From assembly GCF_017084525.1 (NCBI RefSeq), contig NZ_CP070950.1, positions 1,550,001-1,614,000 on the forward strand: DNA of 64,000 nt, written 5' to 3'. The stretch comes from Conexibacter sp. SYSU D00693. Lineage in GTDB: Bacteria; Actinomycetota; Thermoleophilia; Solirubrobacterales; Solirubrobacteraceae. Shown piece by piece: positions 43,498-51,169 of the stretch. The notes below the pieces were generated by a model. The model searched no databases. It was not told the origin of the DNA and saw only the letters and a program-made list of their open reading frames with translations. The number at the start of each line of letters is the position of its first letter. The stretch's first letter is position 1. Both the position numbers and the translations under genes were made by a program.

Positions 43498-44109
43498 ATG
43501 CGCATCGAGGTGGACGACCGGCTGGGCTTCGCGGTGACGTGGACAGTGGCCGACGAGCTCATGCAGCGCTCGTCGCACGCCCTCGTGGACGACGGGCGGG
43601 TGTGGCTCGTCGACCCCGTCGACGCGCCGGAGGCGCTGGCGGCCGTCGAGCCGCTCGGGGAGCCGGCGGGCGTCCTCCAGCTGCTGGACCGCCACAACCG
43701 CGACGGGGACGCGCTGGCCCAGCGCCTGGGCGTCCCCTTCCACCGCCTGCCGGAGACGGCACCGGCGGGTGCGCCGTTCGAGGTCCATCGCACCGTCTGG
43801 GTGCCGGGCTGGCGCGAGCTGCGCCTCTGGTGGCCGGCGCGCCGGGCGCTCGTCGTCTCGGAGGCGCTCGGCACGGCGCCGTACTTCGCGGCGGGCCGCG
43901 CCGCGGGCGTCCACCCGTTCCTGCGCGGCCTGCCGCCCAAGGGCCTGCGCCGTCACGCCGACGCGCAGGCGCTGCTCGTCGGCCACGGGCCGACGCTGGT
44001 GTCGGGCGCGGGCGCGGCGATCGACACCGCCATCGCCAAGAGCCGCGTGGACCTCCCGAAGGCGGCGCTCGCGATGGTCCGCGGCGCCGTGCGCCGCGGC
44101 GGGTCCTAG
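43498..44109 (+). CDS. Unknown protein, possibly a degenerate MBL-fold protein
   Basis: A 203-residue soluble protein. VWLVDPVD followed by VLQLLDRHNRDGDALAQRLGVPFH is laid out like the strand and loop that carry HxHxDH in metallo-beta-lactamase-fold hydrolases, but only one His and one Asp remain, so zinc catalysis is doubtful. The C-terminus (LLVGHGPTLVSGAGAAIDTAIA) resembles the closing strand of that fold. The start at ATG 43498 is preferred over GTG 43477. It overlaps the convergent isomerase gene by 4 bp. Confidence 0.6.
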   Translation: MRIEVDDRLGFAVTWTVADELMQRSSHALVDDGRVWLVDPVDAPEALAAVEPLGEPAGVLQLLDRHNRDGDALAQRLGVPFHRLPETAPAGAPFEVHRTVWVPGWRELRLWWPARRALVVSEALGTAPYFAAGRAAGVHPFLRGLPPKGLRRHADAQALLVGHGPTLVSGAGAAIDTAIAKSRVDLPKAALAMVRGAVRRGGS

Positions 44110-44987
44110 GCCTTCGCCGTCGCGGCGACGCCGCCGCGGCGCAGGAGGTCCAGGGTCGTCGCCCGCACCCGCGACGGGTCGGACACGTAGGAGCGCTCGA
44201 CCTCGAGCATGAGCGGCGCGTCGTGGTCGCGCAGGAGCCCGACGACGGCGTCCCAGGGCAGGCAGCCGGCGCCCGGTGCGAGGTGGAGGTCGAGCTTCAC
44301 CGGGTCGATGCCCGGCTGGTCGAGGTCGTTGCGCCGCGCGCCGAGGTTGTCGTGCACGTGCAGGAGGACGACCTCGCTGCGGCACGCGCGCACGACCGTC
44401 GCCAGGTCGTGGCGCTCGATCGAGCTCATGAGGTGCGCGTGGCCGAGGTCCAGCAGCATCCCGACCGCAGGGGAGTCCACCCGGCGCACGAGGTCGCGGA
44501 CGGCGAGCGCGTCGTGGCACAGGCGGTCGGTGCCCGGCCACACCGGGGCCAGGTTCTCGACGGCGAGCGTGACGCCGAGCGCCTCGGCACGACCCGCCGC
44601 GCGGCGCAGCGCGACCTCCTCGGCCGCCGCCCGCGCGGGCGCCTCGTCGCCGACCGTGACGTTCAGCCCGTGGTAGGCCACGAGCTCGGCACCCGCCTCG
44701 CGGGCGTAGTCGAGCAGCCCGTCGAGCGCGCGGTCGCCGGCCTCGGTCCCCGCCGAGAGGTCGTCGGGCCCGTGGAGCACGAGGCGCAGGCCCGTCGTCG
44801 CCAGGCCCGCGCGCAGCGCGCGAGCGTGGCGCAGCGCCGGCTCGCGCTGGGCGAGCATCTCCTTGGGCGGCGTGTGCACCTGGACCCAGGCGAAGCCCGC
44901 CGCCTCGTAGGACTTCAGCAGCGCCGGGGTCGCCCACTGGTCGCGGTGGACGTTGAGGCCGAGCCGGTCGTCGAGCGCCATCGCCAT
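44106..44987 (-). CDS. Sugar phosphate isomerase/epimerase-like TIM barrel
   Basis: A 293-residue AP-endonuclease-2/xylose-isomerase-like barrel. Metal-ligand motifs lie where expected: AVENLAP (Glu), MLLDLGHAHLM (Asp and His), LLHVHDNLGAR (His and Asp) and LMLEVERSY (Glu). Members isomerise or epimerise sugars or inositols; the substrate here is unknown. A PHO-box-like repeat lies about 30 bp upstream in the same orientation as that of pstS, suggesting phosphate control. The ATG at 44987 is used; ATG 44981 is an alternative. Confidence 0.85.
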   Translation of the reverse strand: MAMALDDRLGLNVHRDQWATPALLKSYEAAGFAWVQVHTPPKEMLAQREPALRHARALRAGLATTGLRLVLHGPDDLSAGTEAGDRALDGLLDYAREAGAELVAYHGLNVTVGDEAPARAAAEEVALRRAAGRAEALGVTLAVENLAPVWPGTDRLCHDALAVRDLVRRVDSPAVGMLLDLGHAHLMSSIERHDLATVVRACRSEVVLLHVHDNLGARRNDLDQPGIDPVKLDLHLAPGAGCLPWDAVVGLLRDHDAPLMLEVERSYVSDPSRVRATTLDLLRRGGVAATAKA

Positions 44988-45016
44988 GGACGATGCTCCT
45001 GCCCGGTCATCTGCAG

Positions 45017-45038
45017 GTGAAAGCCCTGTGAGCGGCGG
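45017..45038 (-). promoter_or_regulatory. PHO-box-like repeat before the isomerase gene
   Basis: On the coding strand, GCTCACAGGGC and TTTCACCTGCA follow with an 11-bp period, 30-50 bp upstream of the start at 44987. Only two units are present, and the box ends at the ABC-F stop codon. Confidence 0.4.
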
Positions 45039-47012
45039 TCAGGCCTCGGTGCGCTCGAGGTGCTCCTCGAGCTTGGCGTAGGCGTCCTCCACGGCGCGCT
45101 TGGCCGCCGTGTGCCTGGCCTGCGACTTCGCCGTCTCGTACTTCGTCGCCCACGCGGAGGGGTCGGCGAGCTCCTCCTCGACGCGGGCCAGCTCCGCCTC
45201 GGCGTGCTCGACGGCGCGCTCGAGCTTCTCGGTCTGCTTCACCGCGTTCTTCGACGGCGCCTTGGCCTTGGGTGCCGCGGCGCCGTTGCCGTTGCCGTTG
45301 GCGGTGGGCGCCTCGGCCTTCGCGGGAGCGGGCGTCGCGGCGGGCTTGGGCTTGGGCGCGGCCGGCACGGGCTCGCGGGCCGCCGGGTCCTCCCCCGCGG
45401 CCTTGCGCTCCTCGCGCACGCGCCAGTACTCCTGCCAGCCACCCACGTAGGAGCGCAGCTGCCCGCGCTCGACGGCGATGGTGCGCGTGCCGACGGCGTC
45501 CAGCAGCGCGCGGTCGTGGGACACCAGCAGCAGCGTGCCGGGGAACGAGCGCAGCGCGTCCTCGAGCGCCTCGCGCGACTCGATGTCGAGGTGGTTGGTC
45601 GGCTCGTCGAGGATCAGGACGTTCGCGCCGCTGGCCACGAGGACCGCGAGGCCGAGCCGCCGGCGCTCGCCGCCGCTGAGCGTCTCGAGCTGCTTCTCGG
45701 CGTCCTCGCCGCTGAACAGGAAGCGCCCGAGCAGCGCGCGCGCCTCGTTGGGCGTCAGCCCCGTGCGCTTGATCGCCGCCTCGATGACCGTCCGGGCGTT
45801 GCCGGCCGCGAGCTCCTCGGCGTGCTGGGAGAGGAAGCCGACCTGGACGTTGTGGCCGATGCGCAGGCGCCCGCCGTCCAGCGGCCGCTCGCCGGCCAGC
45901 GCGGTGATGAGCGTGGTCTTGCCCGTGCCGTTGGCGCCGACGAGCGAGACGTGCTCGCCGCGCTCGAGCCACATCTCGGCGTCGTCGAGCAGCACCCGCC
46001 GCCGCTCGCCCTCGCCGACCTCGATGCGCCCGTCCTCCAGCTCGAAGATCACGCGGCCCGAGCGCTCGGGCTTCTTGAACTCGAAGCCCATCGTGCGCTG
46101 GTCCTTGGGGTCGCGCGAGATCCGCTCGACCTTGTTGAGCGCCTTGACGCGCGACTGCGCCTGGCGGGCCTTCGTCGCCTTGGCCCGGAAGCGCTCGACG
46201 AACTTCTCCATGCGCGCGATCTCGGCCTCCTGCTTCTCGATCGCGCGGCCCAGGGCGAGCTCGCGGGCGGCCGACTCCTTGCGCCACTGCGACCACGTGC
46301 CCTTGAAGAAGCGGGTGCGGCCCGCCTCGACCTCGAGCACCGAGGTGGCGACGGCCTCGAGGAACCAGCGGTCGTGGGCGACGAGGACGATCGCGCTCTC
46401 GAGCCCGTTCAGGGTCTCCTCGAGCCACTCGAGCGACTCGATGTCGAGGTGGTTGGTGGGCTCGTCCAGGAGCAGCAGGTCGGCCTCGGCGGCGAGGGCG
46501 CGCGCGAGCGACGCACGCGTGAGCTGGCCGCCGGAGAAGGTCGACAGCTGGCGGTCGAGGTCGGCGTCGGTGAACTGCAGGCCGTGGACGTAGTGCAGGA
46601 CGCGGTCGCGCCAGCCGTAGCCGCCAACGGCCTCGAAGCGCGCGGTCGTCTCGGCGTAGGCGTCGTAGACCGTCTCGTCGCCCGACGCCATCGCCTCCTC
46701 GAGGCGCCGCAGCTCGGCCTCGAGCTCCAGCGGCTCCTGACGGCCGGACAGGACGTAGTCGCGCAGCGTGACGTCCCGCTCGCGCGGCGGGCGCTGGTCG
46801 TGCAGGGCGACCCGGACGCCCTTGGTGAAGACGAGCTCGCCGCCGTCGACCGACGTCTCGCCAGCGAGCATCCGCAGCAGCGTCGTCTTGCCCGCGCCGT
46901 TGCGCCCCGCGATCGTCATGCGGTCGCGGCGCTCGAGCTTGAACGACACGCCCCGCAGCAGCGGCGTGCCGGACATGTCCTTGGCGAGGTCGGAGGCGAT
47001 GACGACGGCCAT
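45039..47012 (-). CDS. ABC-F family ATPase
   Basis: A 657-residue soluble protein with two ABC domains: Walker A GRNGAGKTTLL and GANGTGKTTLI, signatures FSGGQLTRASLARAL and LSGGERRRLGLAVL, and both LDEPTNHLDIES Walker B segments. The linker between them is Lys/Arg-rich, as in translation-associated ABC-F proteins. The C-terminus has a Pro/Ala-rich spacer with a Gly-Asn repeat, then about 80 residues of coiled coil resembling Uup. Such proteins act at the ribosomal E site or in antibiotic resistance rather than transport. The ATG follows GGGGGAGAG closely, with TACCCT upstream. Confidence 0.93.
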   Translation of the reverse strand: MAVVIASDLAKDMSGTPLLRGVSFKLERRDRMTIAGRNGAGKTTLLRMLAGETSVDGGELVFTKGVRVALHDQRPPRERDVTLRDYVLSGRQEPLELEAELRRLEEAMASGDETVYDAYAETTARFEAVGGYGWRDRVLHYVHGLQFTDADLDRQLSTFSGGQLTRASLARALAAEADLLLLDEPTNHLDIESLEWLEETLNGLESAIVLVAHDRWFLEAVATSVLEVEAGRTRFFKGTWSQWRKESAARELALGRAIEKQEAEIARMEKFVERFRAKATKARQAQSRVKALNKVERISRDPKDQRTMGFEFKKPERSGRVIFELEDGRIEVGEGERRRVLLDDAEMWLERGEHVSLVGANGTGKTTLITALAGERPLDGGRLRIGHNVQVGFLSQHAEELAAGNARTVIEAAIKRTGLTPNEARALLGRFLFSGEDAEKQLETLSGGERRRLGLAVLVASGANVLILDEPTNHLDIESREALEDALRSFPGTLLLVSHDRALLDAVGTRTIAVERGQLRSYVGGWQEYWRVREERKAAGEDPAAREPVPAAPKPKPAATPAPAKAEAPTANGNGNGAAAPKAKAPSKNAVKQTEKLERAVEHAEAELARVEEELADPSAWATKYETAKSQARHTAAKRAVEDAYAKLEEHLERTEA

Positions 47013-47042
47013 CTCTCCCCCAGGGTAGGTCCCAGGGGCTGG

Positions 47043-47777
47043 CTACGTCGTCGGCGACGCGCCCTGGGGCAGCCCGGCCCCGTGGGTCTGCCAGTCGACG
47101 AGGATCGCGTTCTCGCGCGCGACGCGGTAGGCGGTCCCCTCGTAGTCGCGGAACAGGCCCTTCATGCGCCGCAGTCCCTCGGCGGGGAACTGGGCCATCC
47201 CGCGGGCCAGGTCGACGGCGGCGTCCTCGGCCTCGGCGGCGGGGGCGCAGCGGGCCAGGAGGCCGAGCTCGCGCGCGTCGTCCATCCCGAGGACGCGACC
47301 GGAGAAGACGAGCTCCTTCGCGCGCGCCAGCCCGACGAGCGGCACGAGCCGCGCGGGCCCGACCGGGACGCCGAGGCGCCCGCCCGGCCACGCGAGCTTG
47401 AGGTTGTCGCCGCCGACGCGCAGGTCGCAGCCCGTGGCGAGCTCGGCGCCCGCGCCGACGCAGTTGCCGACCAGCACGGCGATCGTCGGCGCGGGGAACG
47501 CCTCGACGGCCGCGTAGAGGCGGGCGAAGGCCTCCATGCGCTCGACGCCCTGCTCCTTGGTGAGCGGCTCGCGCGTGTCGGCGCCGGCGCACAGCGCGGT
47601 GACGTCCGTCGTGGAGAACACGAGGGCCCGCAGGCCGTCGTCGGCGGCGAGCCGGTCGAGCGCCTCGAGCAGCTCCGTGAGCATCCTCCGGTCCATGGCG
47701 TTGCGCGCCTTCGGGCGGTCGAGGCGCAGCACCGCGATGCCGTCGTCCGGGCGGTCCTCCTGGAGCGTCTGTCCCAC
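47043..47777 (-). CDS. Enoyl-CoA hydratase/isomerase family protein
   Basis: A 244-residue crotonase-fold protein: LRLDRPKARNAMD, the oxyanion-hole segment DVTALCAGADTRE and GNCVGAGAELATGCDLRVG. The second catalytic position reads RLGVPVGPARLVPLVG, without a clear Glu in the usual place, so it could be an isomerase or another crotonase rather than a classical hydratase. GTG 47777 follows a TATAGA -10 by 8 nt. It is divergent from a small membrane protein gene with only 26 bp between the start codons. Confidence 0.85.
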   Translation of the reverse strand: MGQTLQEDRPDDGIAVLRLDRPKARNAMDRRMLTELLEALDRLAADDGLRALVFSTTDVTALCAGADTREPLTKEQGVERMEAFARLYAAVEAFPAPTIAVLVGNCVGAGAELATGCDLRVGGDNLKLAWPGGRLGVPVGPARLVPLVGLARAKELVFSGRVLGMDDARELGLLARCAPAAEAEDAAVDLARGMAQFPAEGLRRMKGLFRDYEGTAYRVARENAILVDWQTHGAGLPQGASPTT

Positions 47778-47785
47778 GCCCGCGT

Positions 47786-47795
47786 TCTATACGAT
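47786..47795. promoter_or_regulatory. Overlapping bidirectional -10 elements
   Basis: The 26 bp between divergent start codons contain TCTATACGAT. On the plus strand TACGAT (47790-47795) lies 8 nt before ATG 47804. On the minus strand TATAGA (47791-47786) lies 8 nt before GTG 47777. The two hexamers share bases, so initiation in one direction should exclude the other; both transcripts would be near-leaderless. Confidence 0.5.
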
Positions 47796-47803
47796 GAGCC
47801 CCG

Positions 47804-48073
47804 ATGCGCCGCCTGACCTCGTCCCTGGTCCTCACCGTCTCCCTGCTCGCCCTCACGGCCCCTGCGGCGTTCGCCCAGGCCAGCGGCGAGGGGCTCTACG
47901 GCGAGACGAACGACAAGGTCGTGACGAACTTCGGGTTCATCGTCATCGCGTTCTTCCCGCTGTTCATCCTGCTGATGAGCCTGCTGCAGTGGCGCCTGGA
48001 CAAGCGCAAGGACGCCAAGAAGGCCTCGATCAAGGCCCGCGGCGGCGCCCAGCGCTGGTCCGGCGGCTGGTAG
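47804..48073 (+). CDS. Small exported membrane protein, unknown function
   Basis: An 89-residue protein with a signal-like hydrophobic N-terminus (about 5-24, AFAQA), a short polar stretch, one transmembrane helix (about 43-61, FGFIVIAFFPLFILLMSLLQ) and a Lys/Arg-rich cytosolic tail ending WSGGW. I recognise no named family, although similar small proteins occur in actinobacterial genomes. The stop TAG is in the same frame as the enoyl-CoA hydratase that begins 6 nt later. Confidence 0.75.
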   Translation: MRRLTSSLVLTVSLLALTAPAAFAQASGEGLYGETNDKVVTNFGFIVIAFFPLFILLMSLLQWRLDKRKDAKKASIKARGGAQRWSGGW

Positions 48074-48079
48074 GTCGCC

Positions 48080-48850
48080 CTGTCTGACGAGGTCCGCTAC
48101 GAGCGCCGCGGCGCGGCGGCGGTCCTCACGATCGACCGCCCCGCGCGCCGCAACGCGGTCGACGGCCCCACGGCCGAGGCGCTCGAGGCCGGCTTCCACC
48201 GCTTCGAGGCCGACGACGACGCCCGCGTCCTGGTCCTGACCGGCGCCGGCGGCGTCGCGTTCTGCGCCGGCGCGGACCTCACGGCGATCGCCACGCTGGG
48301 TCCCCGGCTCGAGTCCGAGGGCGGGCCGCTGGGCTTCACGCGGCTGACGCCGTCCAAGCCGACGATCGCCGCGATCGACGGCTGGTGCGTCGCCGGCGGC
48401 TTCGAGCTGGCGCTGTGGTGCGACCTGCGGCTCGCCAGCGAGACGTCGCGACTGGGCTGCACCGAGCGGCGCTTCGGCGTCCCGCTCGTCGACGGCGGCA
48501 CCCAGCGGCTGCCGCGGATCGTCGGGCAGGGCCGTGCGCTGGACCTCGTCCTCACCGGGCGGGTCATCGACGCGCGCGAGGCCCACGGCATGGGCCTGCT
48601 GACCGAGGTCCTCCCCGAGGGGCGCTCGGTCGTCGACCGGGCGGTCGAGCTCGCCGACGAGCTCGCGGCCTTCCCGCAGGAGACCATGCTCGCCGACCGC
48701 GCCGCGCTCCTGGCGAGCTTCGGGCACCCCCTCGAGGAGGGTCTCGCCCTCGAGGCGCGCAGCGGCCCCGCCACGTACCGCGCCGCCCAGCAGGGCGCCG
48801 CGCGGTTCGCCGATGGTCAGGGTCGCGGCGCATCGGGTGTCCGCGGGTAG
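48080..48850 (+). CDS. Enoyl-CoA hydratase family protein with CTG start
   Basis: About 256 residues of a crotonase-family enzyme: LTIDRPARRNAVDGPTAEAL, GVAFCAGADLTAIA (oxyanion hole), CVAGGFELALWCDLRLAS and RRFGVPLVDGGTQRLPRI. The frame is closed by the preceding TAG at 48071-48073, and there is no ATG, GTG or TTG before the family N-terminus, so CTG at 48080 is the best start (a GTC precedes it). GGT of the upstream stop region could assist translational coupling. Alternative starts further in would delete conserved sequence. It likely acts in fatty-acid breakdown with its neighbours. Confidence 0.82.
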   Translation: MSDEVRYERRGAAAVLTIDRPARRNAVDGPTAEALEAGFHRFEADDDARVLVLTGAGGVAFCAGADLTAIATLGPRLESEGGPLGFTRLTPSKPTIAAIDGWCVAGGFELALWCDLRLASETSRLGCTERRFGVPLVDGGTQRLPRIVGQGRALDLVLTGRVIDAREAHGMGLLTEVLPEGRSVVDRAVELADELAAFPQETMLADRAALLASFGHPLEEGLALEARSGPATYRAAQQGAARFADGQGRGASGVRG

Positions 48851-48853
48851 GAT
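48848..48853 (+). promoter_or_regulatory. -10 element before the fatty acyl reductase
   Basis: TAGGAT overlaps the enoyl-CoA hydratase stop codon and would give a leader of about 25 nt containing GAGAGGAT before ATG 48886. No strong -35 is evident. Confidence 0.4.
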
Positions 48854-48885
48854 CGCCCGCGTTCCCTGGGAGAGAGGATCTGGGC

Positions 48886-50868
48886 ATGACGTACTTCGTC
48901 ACTGGAGCCACGGGCTTCATCGGGCGGCACCTGGTCGAGGAGCTGCTGCGCAACCGCGAGGGTGAGGTCTTCGCCCTGGTCCGCGAGGGCTCGCGCCAGC
49001 GCCTGGAGGCGCTGATCGCCCAGTGGCCGGAGGGCCACCGCGTCACGCCGGTCGTGGGCGACCTGGCCGAGCCGGACCTCGGGGTCGACCCGGGCTGGAT
49101 CGACGCGCACAAGGGCAAGGTCGAGCACCTCTTCCACCTGGCGGCGATCTACGACCTCACGGCGGGCGACGAGGTCAACGAGCGCATGAACGTCACGGGG
49201 ACCAAGAACGCGGTCTCCCTGGCCAACCACCTCGACGTCGGCCACTTCCACCACACGAGCTCCGTCGCGGTCGCGGGCCACTTCAAGGGCCTGTTCCGCG
49301 AGGACTTCTTCGACGAGGGCCAGAAGCTCCCGACGCCCTACCACCGCACGAAGTTCGAGTCCGAGAAGCTCGTGCGCGACCACGCGCGGGTGCCGTGGCG
49401 CGTCTTCCGTCCCGCGATCGTCGTCGGCCACTCCCAGACCGGCGAGATGGACAAGATCGACGGGCCCTACTACCTCTTCAAGCTCATCCAGAAGCTGCGG
49501 GCGATGCTGCCCGAGTGGGCGCCGCTGATCGGCCCCGAGCTGGGCTACACGAACATCGTCCCGGTCGACTTCGTCGCCAAGGCGATGGACCACATCGCCC
49601 ACCTGCCCGACCTCGACGGCCGCGCGTTCCACCTCACGCACCCGAAGGGCCAGCGCTCGGGCGACGTGCTCAACGCGTTCTCGAAGGCCGCGCACGCGCC
49701 GCAGCTGGCGATGCGCGTCGACAAGCGCCTGATCGACGCCCTGCCCAAGGGCACGATCTCGATGCTCATGAAGCTCCCGGCGGCGCAGGGCGTGCGCAAC
49801 TCGCTGCTGGCCGACTTCGGGATCCCGCACCAGATCCTCGGCGAGGTCTCGTTCAAGTGCCAGTTCGACACGCGTGACACCGAGCGCGCGCTCGAGGGCA
49901 GCGGCATCGAGGTCCCCGAGCTCGACACCTACGCCTACCGGCTGTGGGACTTCTGGGAGCGCGAGCTCGACCCGGACCTCTTCAAGGACCGCTCGTTCGA
50001 GGGCGCCATCAACGGCAAGACCGTCGTCATCACGGGCGCGTCGTCGGGCATCGGCCAGGCGGCGGCGCACAAGATCGCGGCGGCCGGCGGCATCCCGCTG
50101 CTCGTCGCCCGTTCGATGGACAAGCTCGAGGAGACCAAGGCGGAGATCGAGGCCCGCGGCGGGACGGCGTACTGCTGCTCCGCGGACCTCACCGACCTCG
50201 ACTCGATCCAGGACCTCGTCGACCGCATGCTCGCCGACCACCCGGCGATCGACATGCTCGTCAACAACGCGGGGCGCTCCATCCGGCGGTCGATCGTCCT
50301 GAGCCTCGACCGCTTCCACGACTTCGAGCGCACGATGCAGCTCAACTACTTCGGGACGATCAAGCTCGTCATGGGGCTGCTGCCGCACATGCGCGAGCGC
50401 GGGTCGGGCCACGTGGTGAACGTCAGCTCGATCGGCGTGCAGACCTCGCCGCCGCGCTTCAGCGCCTACGTGGCGTCCAAGGCGGCGCTCGACGCGTGGA
50501 CGAAGGTCGTCTCCTCGGAGGTCGTCGGCGACGGCATCACGTTCACGACGATCCACATGCCGCTCGTGCGCACGCCGATGATCGCGCCGACGAAGATCTA
50601 CGACTCGTTCCCGACGATCACGCCCGACGAGGCGGCCGACCTCGTGTGCGAGGCGCTGCGGGCCAAGCCCAAGCAGATCAACACGCGGCTGGGGACGTTC
50701 GGCGAGGTCGCCTACGCGCTGGCGCCCAAGGCGGTCGACCAGATCCTGCACATGGCCTACAAGGTCTTCCCGGACTCGGCGGCGGCCAAGGGCAAGAAGG
50801 ACCCGAGCGAGAAGGCCTCCATGGAGCAGATCGCCATGGCCAACCTCATGAAGGGCGTGCACTGGTAG
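48886..50868 (+). CDS. Two-domain fatty acyl-CoA reductase (AcrA1-like)
   Basis: A 660-residue fusion of two NAD(P)-binding modules. The N-terminal extended-SDR domain (about 1-370) starts FVTGATGFIGRHLVEELL and has YHRTKFESEK, as in thioester reductases. The C-terminal classical SDR (about 380-610) has VVITGASSGIGQ, NNAG, VSSIG and YVASKAA. This layout matches the mycobacterial acyl-CoA reductases AcrA1/FcrA, which make fatty aldehyde and alcohol for wax esters. Two enoyl-CoA hydratases upstream support a fatty-acid context. Confidence 0.87.
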   Translation: MTYFVTGATGFIGRHLVEELLRNREGEVFALVREGSRQRLEALIAQWPEGHRVTPVVGDLAEPDLGVDPGWIDAHKGKVEHLFHLAAIYDLTAGDEVNERMNVTGTKNAVSLANHLDVGHFHHTSSVAVAGHFKGLFREDFFDEGQKLPTPYHRTKFESEKLVRDHARVPWRVFRPAIVVGHSQTGEMDKIDGPYYLFKLIQKLRAMLPEWAPLIGPELGYTNIVPVDFVAKAMDHIAHLPDLDGRAFHLTHPKGQRSGDVLNAFSKAAHAPQLAMRVDKRLIDALPKGTISMLMKLPAAQGVRNSLLADFGIPHQILGEVSFKCQFDTRDTERALEGSGIEVPELDTYAYRLWDFWERELDPDLFKDRSFEGAINGKTVVITGASSGIGQAAAHKIAAAGGIPLLVARSMDKLEETKAEIEARGGTAYCCSADLTDLDSIQDLVDRMLADHPAIDMLVNNAGRSIRRSIVLSLDRFHDFERTMQLNYFGTIKLVMGLLPHMRERGSGHVVNVSSIGVQTSPPRFSAYVASKAALDAWTKVVSSEVVGDGITFTTIHMPLVRTPMIAPTKIYDSFPTITPDEAADLVCEALRAKPKQINTRLGTFGEVAYALAPKAVDQILHMAYKVFPDSAAAKGKKDPSEKASMEQIAMANLMKGVHW

Positions 50869-50881
50869 GCGCCTGAGGCGG

Positions 50882-51130
50882 TGCGACGGGGTCTGACCCC
50901 GAGCATGCGACAAGCCCTGGCACCCATGCGACGGGGTCTGACCCCGAGCACGCGACAGGCCCTGGCACCGGTGCGACGGGCCCTGGCACCGATGCGACGG
51001 GGTCTGACCCCGAGCATGCGACAGGCCCTGGCACCGATGCGACGGGGTCTGACCCCGAGCATGCGACGGGGTCTGACCCCGAGCGTGCGACGGGGTCTGA
51101 CCCCGAGCGTGCGACGGGGTCTGACCCCGT
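50882..51130. repeat. Array of two alternating short repeats (11 units)
   Basis: Two unit types follow head to tail with no spacers. Type A is 24 bp with the palindromic core GGGGTCTGACCCC. Type B is 21 bp with the core GGCCCTGGCACC. Both begin TGCGAC or a close variant. The order is A-B-A-B-B-A-B-A-A-A-A, the last A being truncated after its core. Unit starts are 50882, 50906, 50927, 50951, 50972, 50993, 51017, 51038, 51062, 51086 and 51110. The array fills the gap between the acyl reductase stop and the deacetylase gene. Its lack of unique spacers excludes CRISPR. Confidence 0.9.
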
Positions 51131-51169
51131 CGGGGTGGGCCGGGGCGTGGAGGGGGACGTACCGCCTAC

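Noticed and set aside
47804-48850. Single fused gene (membrane protein plus crotonase) with an accidental stop.
   Set aside because: The small protein ends naturally with a basic tail, and the crotonase N-terminus is complete after the stop. Separate genes are simpler, although read-through is kept as a possibility in the findings.
50882-51130. CRISPR array.
   Set aside because: Units are directly abutting, with no unique spacers of constant length, and no cas genes are nearby. Both unit types are themselves repeats.
50881-51160. Repeat protein encoded across the array (repeating MRRGLTPS and RQALAP).
   Set aside because: The frame is open only because both repeat lengths are multiples of three. 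It has no homology-like features, no ribosome-binding site, and is out of frame with the deacetylase gene.
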